Shown one piece after another: positions 43,701-55,507 of a DNA stretch of 64,000 nt. The notes beneath the pieces are model-generated. The model had not been told where the DNA came from and searched no databases. It saw only the letters and a program-made list of their open reading frames with translations. The position numbers and the translations under genes are program-made. The stretch's first letter is position 1. Every line of letters starts with the position of its first letter. Origin of the DNA: Mytilus trossulus (lineage: Eukaryota > Mollusca > Bivalvia > Mytilida > Mytilidae). The stretch covers positions 88,406,059 through 88,470,058 of the forward strand of contig NC_086374.1 of NCBI RefSeq assembly GCF_036588685.1. Direction: 5' to 3'.

Positions 43701-44222
43701 CCAAAAATTTGCGAAAGCAAATTTACAGATCTAACATTGTTGGGTTGATGTTTAGACGAGTTGTATATACATTATGTACACAGCCATGTATCACCATCAT
43801 TGATGGCGATCCGATGGATACATCTGTTGTAGGGTTGTCACTGACTCAGACGTACTTATGAATATAATTATTTTCTGTGACTGTATCTTACATTAATTTG
43901 TAGGATCCTTTACTTTAGATAATTTAGCTGATCTGTAACAATAACATCTTCATGCCTTATATATCATGTACTGTAGTACGCCGCTAGATTAAAACTGACG
44001 TGGAAAGGTAACATATGGCCACCGAAAGCTCTTTTTTTGAGAGCCCAGGTGGTCGTGTGGTCTAGCGGGACGGCTGCAGTGCAGGCGATTTGGTGTCACG
44101 ATATCACAGTAGCATGGGTTCGAATCCCGGCGAGGGAAGAACCAAATATTTGCGAAAGCAAATTTACAGATCTAACATTGTTAGGTTGATGTTTAGACGA
44201 GTTGTATATATATATATATATA
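40783..44222 (+). repeat. Tandem array: seven full and one partial 441-bp units, each with a tRNA-derived SINE-like module
   Basis: Units start at 40783, 41220, 41661, 42102, 42543, 42984, 43425 and 43866. The first is 437 bp (it lacks AGAT), the next six are 441 bp, and the last is cut after about 340 bp at a (TA)n tract. Units differ by only a few bases. Each holds a pol III type A box (TGGTCTAGCGG, 40971 in unit 1) and B box (GGTTCGAATCC, 41030) about 60 bases apart, as in tRNA-Leu or tRNA-Ser with a long variable arm. An 8-bp hairpin with a GAAA loop follows. The 3' part (GATGTTTAGACGAGTTG plus TA repeats) looks like the conserved tail of a widespread mollusc SINE; the family name is uncertain. 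Confidence 0.92.
40971..41078 (+). ncRNA. tRNA-like pol III promoter and hairpin, unit 1 of the array
   Basis: A box 40971-40981, B box 41030-41040, then AAATTTGC-GAAA-GCAAATTT at 41059-41078. It recurs in every unit at 441-bp steps. A functional tRNA is unlikely because the acceptor stem does not pair well. Confidence 0.6.
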
Positions 44223-44255
44223 TTAAATAAAATTCTATAGTGTGTAAAAATACTA

Positions 44256-44611
44256 TTTAAGAATATTGTCTGGAAGGATTCATAAATGTTATAGAATTGT
44301 TTTTCTTGGTGTCCAAGATATGCCAGATAATAAAAAAAAAATCAAATTGACAATTATACAAATAGTTTGTTAACATTATTCCATTATTTGAAGCGATGCT
44401 AAAACACAATCATTTTTTTTAAAGGCCAGCACACACATAGAACAATCCACAATGTATGTCAAGAAAGGATATATTATAATAGAACAACTGCATAAATAAT
44501 AAAACTATTCCTTAACGCGATATTTATCAAAATTAAAACATATTTTCCAAATTATATGAATGCCATTCGACAGTTGGAATAAAGCACTGAAAATGTCAAA
44601 TCAGATGCAAA
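44256..44611 (+). repeat. Right direct repeat flanking the 441-bp array
   Basis: It is the partner of 39516-39867 and starts 34 bases after the array ends. The left copy lies 900 bases before the array, with R1 and R2 fragments between. Confidence 0.85.
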
Positions 44612-44749
44612 ATATTACATGTTGCATGTTCATTCATTGCCACTTTTATAGTACAAAATAATAAGACAATAACAATCAAAACCAAGGAGTAAACAAAGAC
44701 TCACAAAACTAAAGGACATTTACATCAATAGTTATAAATGATAATTAAG

Positions 44750-44805
44750 AAACAACACGAACCCCACTTTAAACCGGGAGTGAAATCAGGTGCTCCGGAA
44801 TTTTA
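44750..44805 (-). repeat. R4 fragment
   Basis: Contains AACAACACGAACCCCACTTT and CAGGTGCTCCGGAA; truncated at both ends. Confidence 0.6.
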
Positions 44806-45140
44806 GCAATTTCTTTCTTTTTTGTACTTTAATTAGTTTTTACTTTCCGACTTAAGAGATTTTATCATCGGTTAACTACTGACGTGTTTGTTTTGGTAAA
44901 GAAAATACCTCAACTATTTTTTCTTAAATTTAACTCCTTGAATAAAAAAAACACATTAAGAAACTATGTAAAATGAAACATCTTTGTGGGTTAAGATTCT
45001 TAAGTAACTTTTATACGTGACCTTTCAGATTAAAGACGAATGCATACTTGTAGTTGGTAATATAGTTCATTGTGAAACATGACTCGATCTTAATAGATTT
45101 TGTATCAAGTAGGAAACCGCATCCCGTCCACTTTTACTAT

Positions 45141-45425
45141 AAAGACGAAGTGGTATGATAGCAAATGTTACAACTATCCATCAGAGTTCAAACTGACGAT
45201 CTATGCAAGTTTTGATCTTTGCACAACCTCTAACAAGGAGAAAAACTACACGATATTGTTAGCTATAAAAGGCCTTGACATGAAAATATGAAATAATGAA
45301 AACAAGAAAATAATGGCATAATTCATACGATACTATTTTTTTTTAACGAAAAACAAATATGACAACATGAGCCATCAACAACCACTGAACTGCTGGCTCC
45401 TAACTTTAGCCATGCACATAAAAAA
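45141..45425 (+). repeat. R1 copy, diverged
   Basis: Contains GAAGTGGTATGATAGC and CTATAAAAGGCCTTGACATG. Confidence 0.65.
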
Positions 45426-45461
45426 ATATAGCGTAGATAAATATGTATTTGAGCCATTAAA

Positions 45462-45835
45462 AGAGGAACGTAAGATACCAGGGGGACAGTCAAACTCATA
45501 AGTCGAAAAATAAACTGACGACACCATGGCTAAAAATGAAAAGGACAAACAGACAAACAATAGTACACATGAAACACCATAGAAAAACAAAAGAATAAAC
45601 AACACGAACACCACCACAAACTAAGGGTGATCTCAGGTGCTCCGGAAGGGTAAGCAGATCCTGCTTCACATGTGGCACCCGTCGTGTTGCTTATGAGTTA
45701 ACAAATCCTAAAGTCTAATAGTTTAATTCGGTAGATCACATTTATGATAAGGGAAGGGGTTTGGATTTACGACGTAAGAAACATATCTGATATCATTTGT
45801 GGAACGGTTATTCCATAACGGCCAAACAACTCTTC
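45462..45835 (-). repeat. R4 copy, long form
   Basis: Closest to the copy at 10790; shares GGCACCCGTCGTGTTGCTTA and GGTTATTCCATAACGGCC. Confidence 0.8.
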
Positions 45836-45925
45836 AATCAGTATGAAGTCAACCCAGTATCATAAAAAGCAATAGACATGAAGCACATATATAAATGTAC
45901 TCGGAGTTAAGAAAAAACTTAATTT

Positions 45926-46060
45926 TTGTCCTCAGTGCTCTTCAACTTCGTACTTTATTTTGCCTTTTGAAAATTTTGTTGTTCAAGCGTCTTTTGTATA
46001 CGAAAAGCGCGTCTGGCGTATTTATATTTGTTTTTATCCTGGTATCTATGATGAATTTAT
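45926..46060 (+). repeat. R2 copy
   Basis: Contains GCTCTTCAACTTCGTACTTT and AAAAGCGCGTCTGGCGTATT; lies 450 bases before the ankyrin gene. Confidence 0.75.
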
Positions 46061-46504
46061 TATCAACGTCTAATATAACTTATGAATGAAAAATGCTTTC
46101 TCAGACATCAATGCATACGACTTGATACGAGGAACACCATGGGTGCCATAAGTAGGTCAGATGCTAGTTCTAAGTTAAGGCACGTCATCTTCACATGTTT
46201 TATACAAATCAATGCTCTCTGACGTAAACAACACCTATCATTACAATCACCTTACGTTGAGAAGGACCGTATATTATCCAATGTAAACTAAGTAATATCG
46301 CATTAATATTGACATAGTGAGAGTCGTAGCATTAGAATCTAAATCAACTAACTAGACCGCATAGTTTTATTTGTTTATACATATTCAAATTGAACACATT
46401 TTGAGTTTTTAAGATTGTTTGACTTTTTTTAAACAAGACAAGGATACAGATTGAATATAAGACGTTCGGGTACTATCAGCAGACAGTGGATCAAAACAAA
46501 CACA
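46061..46504. other. Upstream region of the ankyrin gene
   Basis: No repeat from the named families and no clear TATA box are seen; it should hold the promoter and 5' leader. Confidence 0.4.
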
Positions 46505-46862
46505 ATGGGATCAGCAGCTACAAAATATAATGAAAACGTACAAGTAGCTTCGGTTTTTCTGGCTATAAGAACCAAGAAGTTTAAAAGAGCTACGGATTTG
46601 TTTTCGAAAGGTAACATTATTAATTGTATTGACTTTGAAGGGCATACACCACTTATTGAAGCCTGCCGTGGTGACAGACACTCCGAATCTGAAAAGGAAA
46701 GAGAACAATTTGTCAACTTTCTCCTACAGAATGGAAGCAACATTTCCAAACCAGATGTATACGGATGGACAGCTGCAATGTATGCTGACGAAAATAATCA
46801 TTACTCCATAGCTAGGAAATTGAATAGCATTGAAGGCAAAATAAGTTGCTACAAAAAACGAG
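46505..46862 (+). CDS. Small ankyrin-repeat protein, exon 1
   Basis: The ATG at 46505 sits in an AACACAATGG-like context. The exon gives 119 codons and ends at AGGTAAGT in phase 1. Residues of about 12-40 resemble a degenerate first ankyrin repeat (VFLAIRTKKFKRATDLFSKG). Residues of about 43-82 form a repeat with GHTPLIEAC and NFLLQNGSNI, with an insertion of about eight charged residues (ESEKEREQ) between its helices. Residues of about 83-112 form a third (DVYGWTAAMYADENNHYSIA). The insertion resembles ANKRD34-type repeats (inference from memory). Ankyrin repeats mediate protein binding; there is no signal peptide, so a cytosolic role is likely. The whole protein is 145 residues with the exon at 47587. 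Confidence 0.8.
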
Positions 46863-47586
46863 GTAAGTTTCAATGAATGATGTTAACAATAACTCTTTGA
46901 AAGGGGATTCCTAAATAAGACATTATTATTTTATTTCGTGATTGAATTTGTATCAATAAAGATTCAACACTGGCAAGAAAAAAAAGGAATCGAAATCAAA
47001 CTATAAACAAGCGAACTTGAAAAGTCAAATAAGAAGAGGTTCTGGAAAAAAACATATTTACTATTGATCATACACTTGTACATAATGCTGGCATTAATGC
47101 AGCTAAGGATAGGTTTATTTTGGTTAGTTTTGATTGTATTAATTCAAATTGTTTTACATGTTGTTGTTGTTGGTCATTTTCATATCTCACAGGTATCTTG
47201 TTTTACCTGTATGACAATGATTAATTTAAAACAAATCATATTGAAAATAAAATAATTGTTTTTTTGCGCTTTAAATTATTCAAATCATTGTCAACATGTA
47301 TAGCCAGGTAAAAAGAGTGATAAAAGACATCTTTGAGGTTAAAAGGGCACAGAAAAACGGAAAACAATAGTTAAGCAAAACTATTCATTTGATTGTGTTT
47401 TCGTGTCATTTCAAAGTTATAAAACATACTTTTCAACATATTGTTTATATTTAAACGCGAGTAATTTCTACTTTGCTATACCTAATTGATTGTTTGGTAT
47501 CTGCCTCACTTGAATAGTCGGTGTAAAAAAAATATAAGTTATTATTTTATTAACGATCGATTAAAACCTTGTTTTGTATTTTGCAG

Positions 47587-47666
47587 CTGATCCACCATTC
47601 AACTTTGTTCAGAATGAAGATGATGAAATCATTGAAGAAGAATCTGTGTCAGTGTTAATTCGTTGA
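47587..47666 (+). CDS. Small ankyrin-repeat protein, exon 2
   Basis: After a T-rich tract and ttttgcag, phase 1 reads ADPPFNFVQNEDDEII... to TGA 47664-47666, an acidic 26-residue tail. The same DPPFNF-QNE motif recurs in the paralogous exon at 59939, which supports both splice sites. AATAAA signals follow at 47972 and 48050. Confidence 0.8.
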
Positions 47667-47971
47667 CCTCAATTTGTAAAACATTACCAAACGGACAATA
47701 GTAATAACAGCCTTTTGTAAGGTATGAAGCTACAAAATCTAACCAACACGTATTGCATATGAAAACAATTGAAATCATGCTGTCCTATAGTCGTAAACTG
47801 CTGTTTATAACAGAGAAGATACTGAGTAACAACGTTGTAACAATTCAGGAATACCCGATCTTGTGTATTGGCAAAACTGAATTGAGAGTGATAGGCGACA
47901 GGAATCTAGATCTTAAGTTTCTGAACGTCGTCGTATAACACGAAGAACAATGAATGACATTAGAGAGTCTC

Positions 47972-47977
47972 AATAAA
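47972..47977 (+). promoter_or_regulatory. Polyadenylation signal AATAAA, ankyrin gene
   Basis: AATAAA 306 bases after the stop; a second lies at 48050. Confidence 0.45.
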
Positions 47978-48600
47978 CGATTTATATCAGCTGCGCTTGC
48001 ATCATATAACATTGATAGTTTTCATACGATCTAGTTTATTGTTGATTTGAATAAACAATTTTTGTTACTTACTGAGATGAGTTGAGTGATTTTCCTGTAC
48101 TGATTGCTAGTATGCACACAGTATGTATAGGTCTTGATATCAGAATTTAGATATTTTCTGAAAAATAATTCACAACTGTTATGTTAATTGAAACAGGATA
48201 TAATGTATTGACACCACTATTGTTTGTATTCACATTAAAATATTATTCCGGAAGATTTACCAAAAAAATATTGTCTAAGTATTTGCAGGTTTGTCAAAAA
48301 TATACCAAATGATGTTCTGTTGAAGCTTTGTCAAAACCTAGGAATGTAATTATGATTGAGGAATTTGCCATCGCGATAGTCACTTTATACCATGTGACAG
48401 GATTTTACTAATTGCTTTTTTGGGTTTAAAGTCTTTCGTAACACTCTAAAACCGAAGTTGGGCCAATTTTCACAACGTTTTGAACGCGTTAGAGCTTAGA
48501 GTAGTTTGACTAACGTATTGATTCTATTTCATATTTTCAACCAAAAAAAATCATGTTGTTAAGAGAAATTACCCATAAAGAGAAAAATTGCATTTAATGC

Positions 48601-48683
48601 TTTGATACTGACTGTTTCAGATCGAATATCAGCTCGCTCTATCTGGATCGCGAGTTATTCCTGCTGATAAAGTCAGTATCAAA
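48601..48683. repeat. 83-bp hairpin element with 13-bp perfect ends
   Basis: TTTGATACTGACT at the left is the exact reverse of AGTCAGTATCAAA at the right. A second inner pair (TATCAG / CTGATA) deepens the fold. Confidence 0.75.
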
Positions 48684-48944
48684 AACAAAAATGTCATTAT
48701 TCTATATATAATTCGATAAAGATAAAGATTTCTGTTTGGTTTTTTTCTAAATTTTTATCTATACAAGCTTATGAAAATACACTGAGATGACAGAAGAAAA
48801 AGATAGATAAAGTATTATTTTATCTCTAAGTTAGTAAATACTTGTTTTAGAAATAAAGTGTACCACAAAGCGTTTTAATCATTATTATATTCATAGTTAA
48901 AAAAAAATGTATTCATCGTTTTCGCTTTTTTGACGTTTGGCATG

Positions 48945-49182
48945 CCATAAGACCAGGTTCAATCCACCATTTTTCTTCTTAAAACGTCCTGTACCAAGGT
49001 CAGGAACATGGCCATTATTACATTATAGTTCGTTTCTGTGTGTGTTACATTTTAATGGTGTGTTTCTGTTGTGTCTCTTATATATGATGCGTTTCCCTCA
49101 GTTGTAGTATGTAACCCGGATTTTTTTTTCTCAATTGATTTATAACTTTCAAACAGCGGTATACTACTGTTGCCTTTATTGT
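48945..49182 (-). repeat. Reversed R3 piece plus the 21978-type repeat
   Basis: CCTGTACCAAGGTCAGGAAC is followed by GATGCGTTTCCCTCAGTTG and AACAGCGGTATAC. The second part matches 21978-22105. Confidence 0.65.
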
Positions 49183-49904
49183 ATCGAAACTGGTCGCAAC
49201 CATATCGTTTAAGTCGCTCTCCCACTTGAACAGTCTCATCAAACCAAAGGTTACCAGTTTTACTTTATATATGAACATTTGTTCTACAGGAAATTATAGA
49301 TTTACTCTACTTTTTTTTTAATCCAAAGATAAATACATCTGAGGAACATTTGCACAACAAGCCGATACCGAAGGCTAAACCGAAACCCAAACCCAAACTC
49401 ACGATAGGGCACGAGCATCACTGAAGAGACATGTATGGTCGAAATGAGCATCTGGTGCAGAAAAATTGGTACCGTTAATGTTATTGTATGTTATGAGATA
49501 AATGTTCATACGTATATGTAACAAAACAAATACAACATTTCTTTTTACTTTGTAACCAGTGACAAAACATCTGTATTTGTGTTCGGCAAAACAACTTTAA
49601 ACTGTTTGATTCTTATCTTGTTTTGTTTACTTTTCCTTGTTGTTGGTGTTTATTACATCTCATGTTGTTCTACAAACAGTTTCCTTTTTGGCGTGCTAGG
49701 TTTGGACACATGGCATTTCAGGTTCACGCATGTCATAAACTGTAAATCAAATTTCATCACTTTTTTATGTAACGGTTAGTCATTGAAAACTTTTAACCAT
49801 GGAATTCATTACGAGTGCTGTGCATTGAGCTCTTTATTACATAGTTTATACCTTTCCATTGACTAAGCAATTTGCACATATTAAAACTCGGATAATGCTA
49901 TTTA

Positions 49905-50160
49905 AAAGCAGGATCTTCTTACCCTTCAGGAGCACCTGAGATTACCCCCAGTTTCTGGTGGGTTCCGTGTTGCTTAGTCTTTAGGTTTCGATGTTGTGTC
50001 ATGTTTTCGATGATATGTCATGTTTCCGATGTTGTGTCATGTTTACTGTTATTTGTCTGTTTGTCTTTTTAATTTTTAGCTCACCATTGCATTGTAAGTT
50101 TTTTTTCAGATCTATGAGTTTTACTGTTCGCACCTCTTTCATGCAGGCATATACATTATG
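49905..50160 (+). repeat. R4 copy, rearranged
   Basis: Contains CAGGAGCACCTGAGATTACC. The TGTTGTGTCATGTTT block is repeated about three times near 49991-50042, an internal expansion. Confidence 0.7.
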
Positions 50161-50255
50161 AAAGATACTTAATCAATGTGCAATACTTAGCAAAAAACGA
50201 AAAAATTTGAGCAAGCTAATATGAATTATTCCTATAAACAAAGTAAAATTTATAA

Positions 50256-50536
50256 AATTGTAATTAATAGTTATCTCACAAGGACGCAGTGGATCAGTGT
50301 AATATCCCCCTAATGGCCGGAGGCCAGAGTGTGATATAACACTGACGCACCAAGTTTGAGTGGGATAACTATTTTACATCCCAGCTGTTTTATATAAGAC
50401 GAAAAATCTTTTAAAATTCATAAAATCTAGTTTAGAACGCCACACAACCATTACAATACACTTTCTGTATGATGTATACCCTTCATGACCCCCAAACACG
50501 ATGAGTAGATATCAAACAATGTCAACTCGCCTCACT
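50256..50536 (+). mobile_element. Foldback-type repeat, copy 1
   Basis: It has inverted AATAGTTATCTCAC / GTGGGATAACTATT ends inside the copy and an inner TCAGTGT / ACACTGA pair. The sequence continues past 50536 to a CCGCTCAGATCACCCCTG block near 50588. Confidence 0.75.
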
Positions 50537-51674
50537 TGCCAATCGGCCCACACTATATCGCCAATTTATAAAAAAAAAAAAAAAACCCGCTCAGATCACC
50601 CCTGTTAAATCAAAGGAGCTGGGGTCGATGTAAGTTCTGAAAGACAGTCTTGATCCAATTTAAAGTATGTACATATCAGTCATTTCGACGAAACATGATT
50701 CATGACACATCATCATCCTAAATAGCTTCTTTCGACATATAAAAATGTATAGATTTATAGATGTGTGTTTTTTAATTCAGCCTTCCCAAATTTAAAAAAA
50801 AAAAGACCAATAGATAATGAAATTGTACAATATTAAACATACACAATTCACTTTATTCTAAAATGATGGCTTCAAAGATAAACAAAAACAACAAAAAAAC
50901 AAATAGATAAATATATTCATAATACGCTTTAACTTTCCTACTTGTTGAACGCACAAACGTTCTAACAAACACATTAACGTAGCACCATGTCGACTGTTGG
51001 CGAGTATGGTTACACTGGGTCGCCTATCCTCCCAAGAAGGTTTGTTAAAAGACCAGACAGTCTACATTTATATAATTGAAGATTAATTGAAAAACGATGT
51101 AAAGGGCTTTTATGACAGGTTTTTATCAGCAGGTGATTAAACGAGAGATTAAAACGTAAGTATTTTTAGATGCACTATTGAAAAAAACACGTGGAGGCAA
51201 ATATCAAGAAATTTAAAAACAAGGTGCTGTGGTATGTTTAACAATAACACAACTATACACCAAACAAGACACTGACTGACTAAGATGTGAACAATTTTGG
51301 GTCACATGAACAATTTAAATAAAACACATCGTGGAATATTTTTACCTTCAATGAGCTTTATAAGGCTACGGCATGTTGAAATATAAAAACGTTCAAAAGA
51401 GAAAGCCACTAGCCTGTAATATGTACGGAATTCAGTTCCCCCGGCGGTTTCATTTATACTTGTTAAAATAGAAACTTGTTGATTTCTAAAAAATCAATGA
51501 ATCTTCGAGAGAGGTTAGCATGTTTTTTACTAACATTTTTGTTGGTTTTTTTTCCTTTGAACTCAAAATGGTCAATACTTTGAGATGAACGCCATTGATA
51601 GTCTGATTATCATCATTGTCAAATGATATGTTTTGTATGTGGTATTTACCTGAGTCCTCAATTATTCCTCATTA

Positions 51675-51832
51675 TTTTAGAAGTCATGTTGCTTATTCTT
51701 TAGTTTTCTATGTTGTGTCATGTATATTGTTTGTCTGTTTTTTCTTTCATTTTTAGCCAGGCGTTGTCAGTTTATTTTCGACTTATGACTTTGACTGTCC
51801 CTCTGGTATCTTTTGTCCCTCTTTTATAGAAG
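51675..51832 (+). repeat. R4 copy, short form
   Basis: It begins within GTTGCTTATTCTTTAG and ends TGTCCCTCTTTTA, the same end as the other copies. Confidence 0.75.
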
Positions 51833-53331
51833 AACGATGCATATACAAAAACAATATTATTTGAAGCTTTAAACGCGGGAATATCAACATATTATCGGGA
51901 AGGGATGAAAGACATTTCATGGCTCCTTGTCTATAAATACGGACTTAGGTTGATCAGTTACATTTTTTTTTCTAAACTCTTGGATTCGGTGATAGCATTT
52001 GTCCACTCTTGAAAGGTGTCCTGTTCATCCCCTTCTCGTTTAGCCAATGCTCTAGCATAGTCCACAATGGAACTCGTAACTTTTTTATGATTATGGTTCT
52101 AATAGATGTTTGGAGTTTTTGATAAAGGAAACACACGACACAACATTATGCACGCTTTACATTGTCTTATATACTAAAAAGTTTAATTAAAACTGTTTAT
52201 AGTGTTCCACAACATTGTATATTACTCATTTTCTTCTAAACTGAAGAACCATGGTTTTAAAATTAGCTCATAACTAAGCGAATTGTATCTAGCATATTTT
52301 TCGTCTGATACATGGATATTAGTATTTGACTATTGCCAATTAAAATAAACTGACATTAAAAACAATGTAAATTATAATGCTACTTAAATTACGTTTCCAT
52401 TTCTGGCATCTATAGTTATCACTCAAGTTTCTTAATGTCATACAAGAAATCGCAAATAAACTTCTGAAATAAGAATTTAGATTTAGAACAGTAGATGTGA
52501 ATGTGGGGCTCAAACAATATAAACGCGGCAGTAGGCTAACGATGAAAAAATTGAAAAGAAATAGAAAAATAATCTAGATAATTCAATCTTTTCAACTTGT
52601 TAAGAATTAAATTGAGATTTGTTTTAAAGGGAGCCTCAAAAGGGTGCTTCTCAAAAGAATTGCAAATGTGCAGTCGTTTAAAGTCGGCTACAAAACTTAC
52701 TGAGTAAAAAGACGAACATTCCATTTCTATATTGCAACATTCCAGCATCGCCTATATATACTATTATATTATAGAGGTTGCGCTTCTCATATTGATTTCC
52801 TTGATTCAGAGCTAAAAGAAAGCTATGTAACAAAGGAATTAAAGTGGTTAACATAAAGTCACTCTTCGAAAATTGGACAGACTAAGTGGACTGTTATAAG
52901 ATATCTGTGTCATAAATGATCAAATCAATGCCCGAATTGTCGTTACTAAAAGCAGGCTTAACCTATTATTTTCCACTTTCACCAGTTTATTAGTTTATTT
53001 CGGAAATTTCCTTTGTGTCTTCCAAATTGTTGAAGGCATTCAAATATTTCACGAAAAACGAAAAAAATAAATCATTTCTATTGATATTTGTGACACAAAT
53101 TTAGTGACGGAATTTAACTTTATTAGATTTATTTGATTTGAATTCCGTTATCCAAAGATATAAGAATAAAGAGGCCGTCTTTTTCATTTTTCAATTTTAT
53201 TTCCTATTAAAAAGCAGAAATCTTTGTACAACAGATTGTTAATGGTATAGACCTCCTCGATAATACGATATTCAAAGCGTTCTATTTTTATTGGTACTAG
53301 AACACACCCGCGAAATCGCGGGAATTGAGAG
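51833..53331. other. Noncoding spacer
   Basis: AT-rich. A hairpin CCCGCGA-AA-TCGCGGG lies at about 53306-53321; I see nothing else. Confidence 0.5.
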
Positions 53332-54240
53332 CTTGGTAGAAAGTATGTATACTGTTAAAGGGAGAAAAAGTTTGTAAAAGATTTTTTGTCTGGATACTTT
53401 CAGTAAAAGAATTCATGCCTGGAGAATTTCAGAAAAGGTATCAAAATTCATGGTACTTGGAAACATTTTCAGCCATCTCACTTGTTTCTAAAGTCCGTTA
53501 TTTTTTTTATTTTTTTCTGTTAAATTTCATCATTTTCGCGTTTCTGTATACTATTAACATACGTATCCTATAAATAAAGTGTATTTGCTAATAACTATCA
53601 ATTTCAAGTTTCTTCTCATAAGCGATCACTGCTATATTATAGATAGAGTCTCTATCAACTCGATTATTATTGTGCTGTCCCCGAGTACTCTTATGAAATA
53701 TATGTGCAAGTTAAAAACCGGAAGTCCTGTTTGACTTAAAAGCGAAATTGCAGGCATTTTAAACTTGGTTGAAAGTATGTTATCTCTTTTAGAAAGAATT
53801 TTTGTAAAAGATTTTATGTCTGGAGATTTTAGAAATGATATCAATAGTCATATAGGTACTTGGAGACAGGAAAATATTTTTAGCGGCCCTCTCTCTTTTT
53901 TTCAAAGTCCGTTATCATTTTGTGTTCTGTTACATTCTATTATTTTTATGTTCGGCATGCTATGAACAGGGACATATAATACATTATTTGTCTCTGCAAT
54001 GAACATACGTATCCATATTATTAATATTAAAGTGTATTTATTTTTTTATTAACTCTTAATTCTAAGTTTCTTCTCCTTGGCGATCACTGCTATATAATAG
54101 AGTGCCTTAATATATTATAATTATAGTAGATTTTAATCATAGTATACAGTACATGCAGATAACGCAAAAATAATTGTCCTGTCCCAGTCCGAGTACTTCT
54201 GAAAATTATGTGCAAGTGGAAGTTAAAACCGAGGTAAAAT
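53332..54240 (+). repeat. Two diverged tandem units of about 430-475 bp
   Basis: TTGGTAGAAAGTATG (53332) and TTGGTTGAAAGTATG (53766) start the units. Shared blocks in order include AAGATTTTTTGTCTGG, AAAGTCCGTTAT, ACATACGTATCC, AAGTGTATTT and GCGATCACTGCTATAT. A further trace (ACCGGTAGTCATGTCTGACA) lies at about 54349. Confidence 0.7.
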
Positions 54241-55507
54241 AGTAGTGGTTCTCACGATCTAAAAAAAAACGATAAGGACAACACTCTGATTGGCTTATTT
54301 ATTTTTTATTTTTGTTATCTATCATACGATTGGTTCTCAATGTTAGAACCGGTAGTCATGTCTGACATAAAAGTCGGTCTGATGACGGAATGAATATCCG
54401 GACGCCCTTATTTTGTTTATTCCCAAAATAACCCAAACTAAATATTCATAAGAATGGATTACAAATGCGACTATGCATGGTACCTATAGGACAGAGAGGC
54501 ATGATGATCAATTTATTGTGGGAAGAAGAGAAGCGACACACAAAATGAGGTCTTATCGTTTAATGGTATAGATTGCCTTCGAGTTGTGTTGATGTTTAAA
54601 ATTTGCTATTGAATCGGTTAATGTTAATAGTCAAAATATAACTATATATTGAAAGTTTTAAAAGGGCCATCATGATTTTTTTACTCTGATATATCAATAC
54701 AATTAGCTTTCCTATTCTATGATATTATCGACTGTAACGGACTACTGATTTTGTACATGTAAATCAGTTTATGCTTAAAATTTTGACAACATAAGGTCCC
54801 ACTTTGTTAGCGTAGGTTTATGTTACTCACTCTTTATCTATCTGTGTAATGCTTTTTAGATTGTTGTTTGTAAACGTTTCTTTTCTTTTAGTTTCAAGTC
54901 TGTTTCTTGTCTGCTAATGATTCTGTGACAAATTTATTTGTCCCATACGACAACAGTTTTTGCTATTTCGAAGACAAACTGAGTCTCGCTGTTTTATGAT
55001 TCCCTATCGAGGGATCACATGTTTTATCCTTGTCCTTACCCAAAACAAAACAAAAACAGGAACTACCAAGCCTTTAAGTGCTCCTAAATACGCTGTATTT
55101 TTTTAAAGGTTTCTTGATGATAAATTATTACCTTCAAAAGGGAATTCTTAGAATGATTATAAATGATACAACCTGCCACAATGGTCGATTGGTTTTCTTT
55201 AATTGTTTGTTTTTTTGGGGGGGGGGGCAATGGTGTAGGCAGTCACCTTTTCAAATTCAAATGGTATTGTCGAACGCTCAAGACCGAATAATGTTTCGGA
55301 TCTTATTTACATCTTCATACGACATTTCTGACCTTTTACATATTGTTCAAGGAGATTTTTTTTTTAGCACAAAGCGAAATGTTAAACACATTGGCCTATA
55401 TCGACTCAGCTATTCAGATAAGACATTTTGTAAAAGTCGGATACTGCGTTTCTGAAGTAACAAAATAACAGGACACACTTGTATATGAAGTGTGTTTTAC
55501 TGTAATT
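54241..55507. other. Spacer upstream of the partial ankyrin paralogue
   Basis: It contains a 12-base G run near 55217 that breaks any long frame. The 125-codon open stretch at 55078-55455 has no recognisable domain and is probably chance. Confidence 0.5.

Noticed and set aside
41003-43861. Seven identical 70-codon open frames repeated every 441 bp
   Set aside because: They start at TTG rather than ATG, span the tRNA-like module and exist only because the array units are near-identical. No protein character.
40783-44222. CRISPR array
   Set aside because: Units are 441 bp with no short repeat-spacer structure, and the context is animal.
46429-46749. 106-codon minus-strand frame opposite the ankyrin exon
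   Set aside because: Antisense shadow of the ankyrin coding exon.
49579-49779. Membrane-like 66-codon frame
   Set aside because: Starts at GTG, no splice or expression signals, T-rich composition explains the hydrophobicity.
55078-55455. 125-codon open frame before the ankyrin paralogue
   Set aside because: It spans a 12-base G run, has no domain and no match to the intact ankyrin exon; probably chance.
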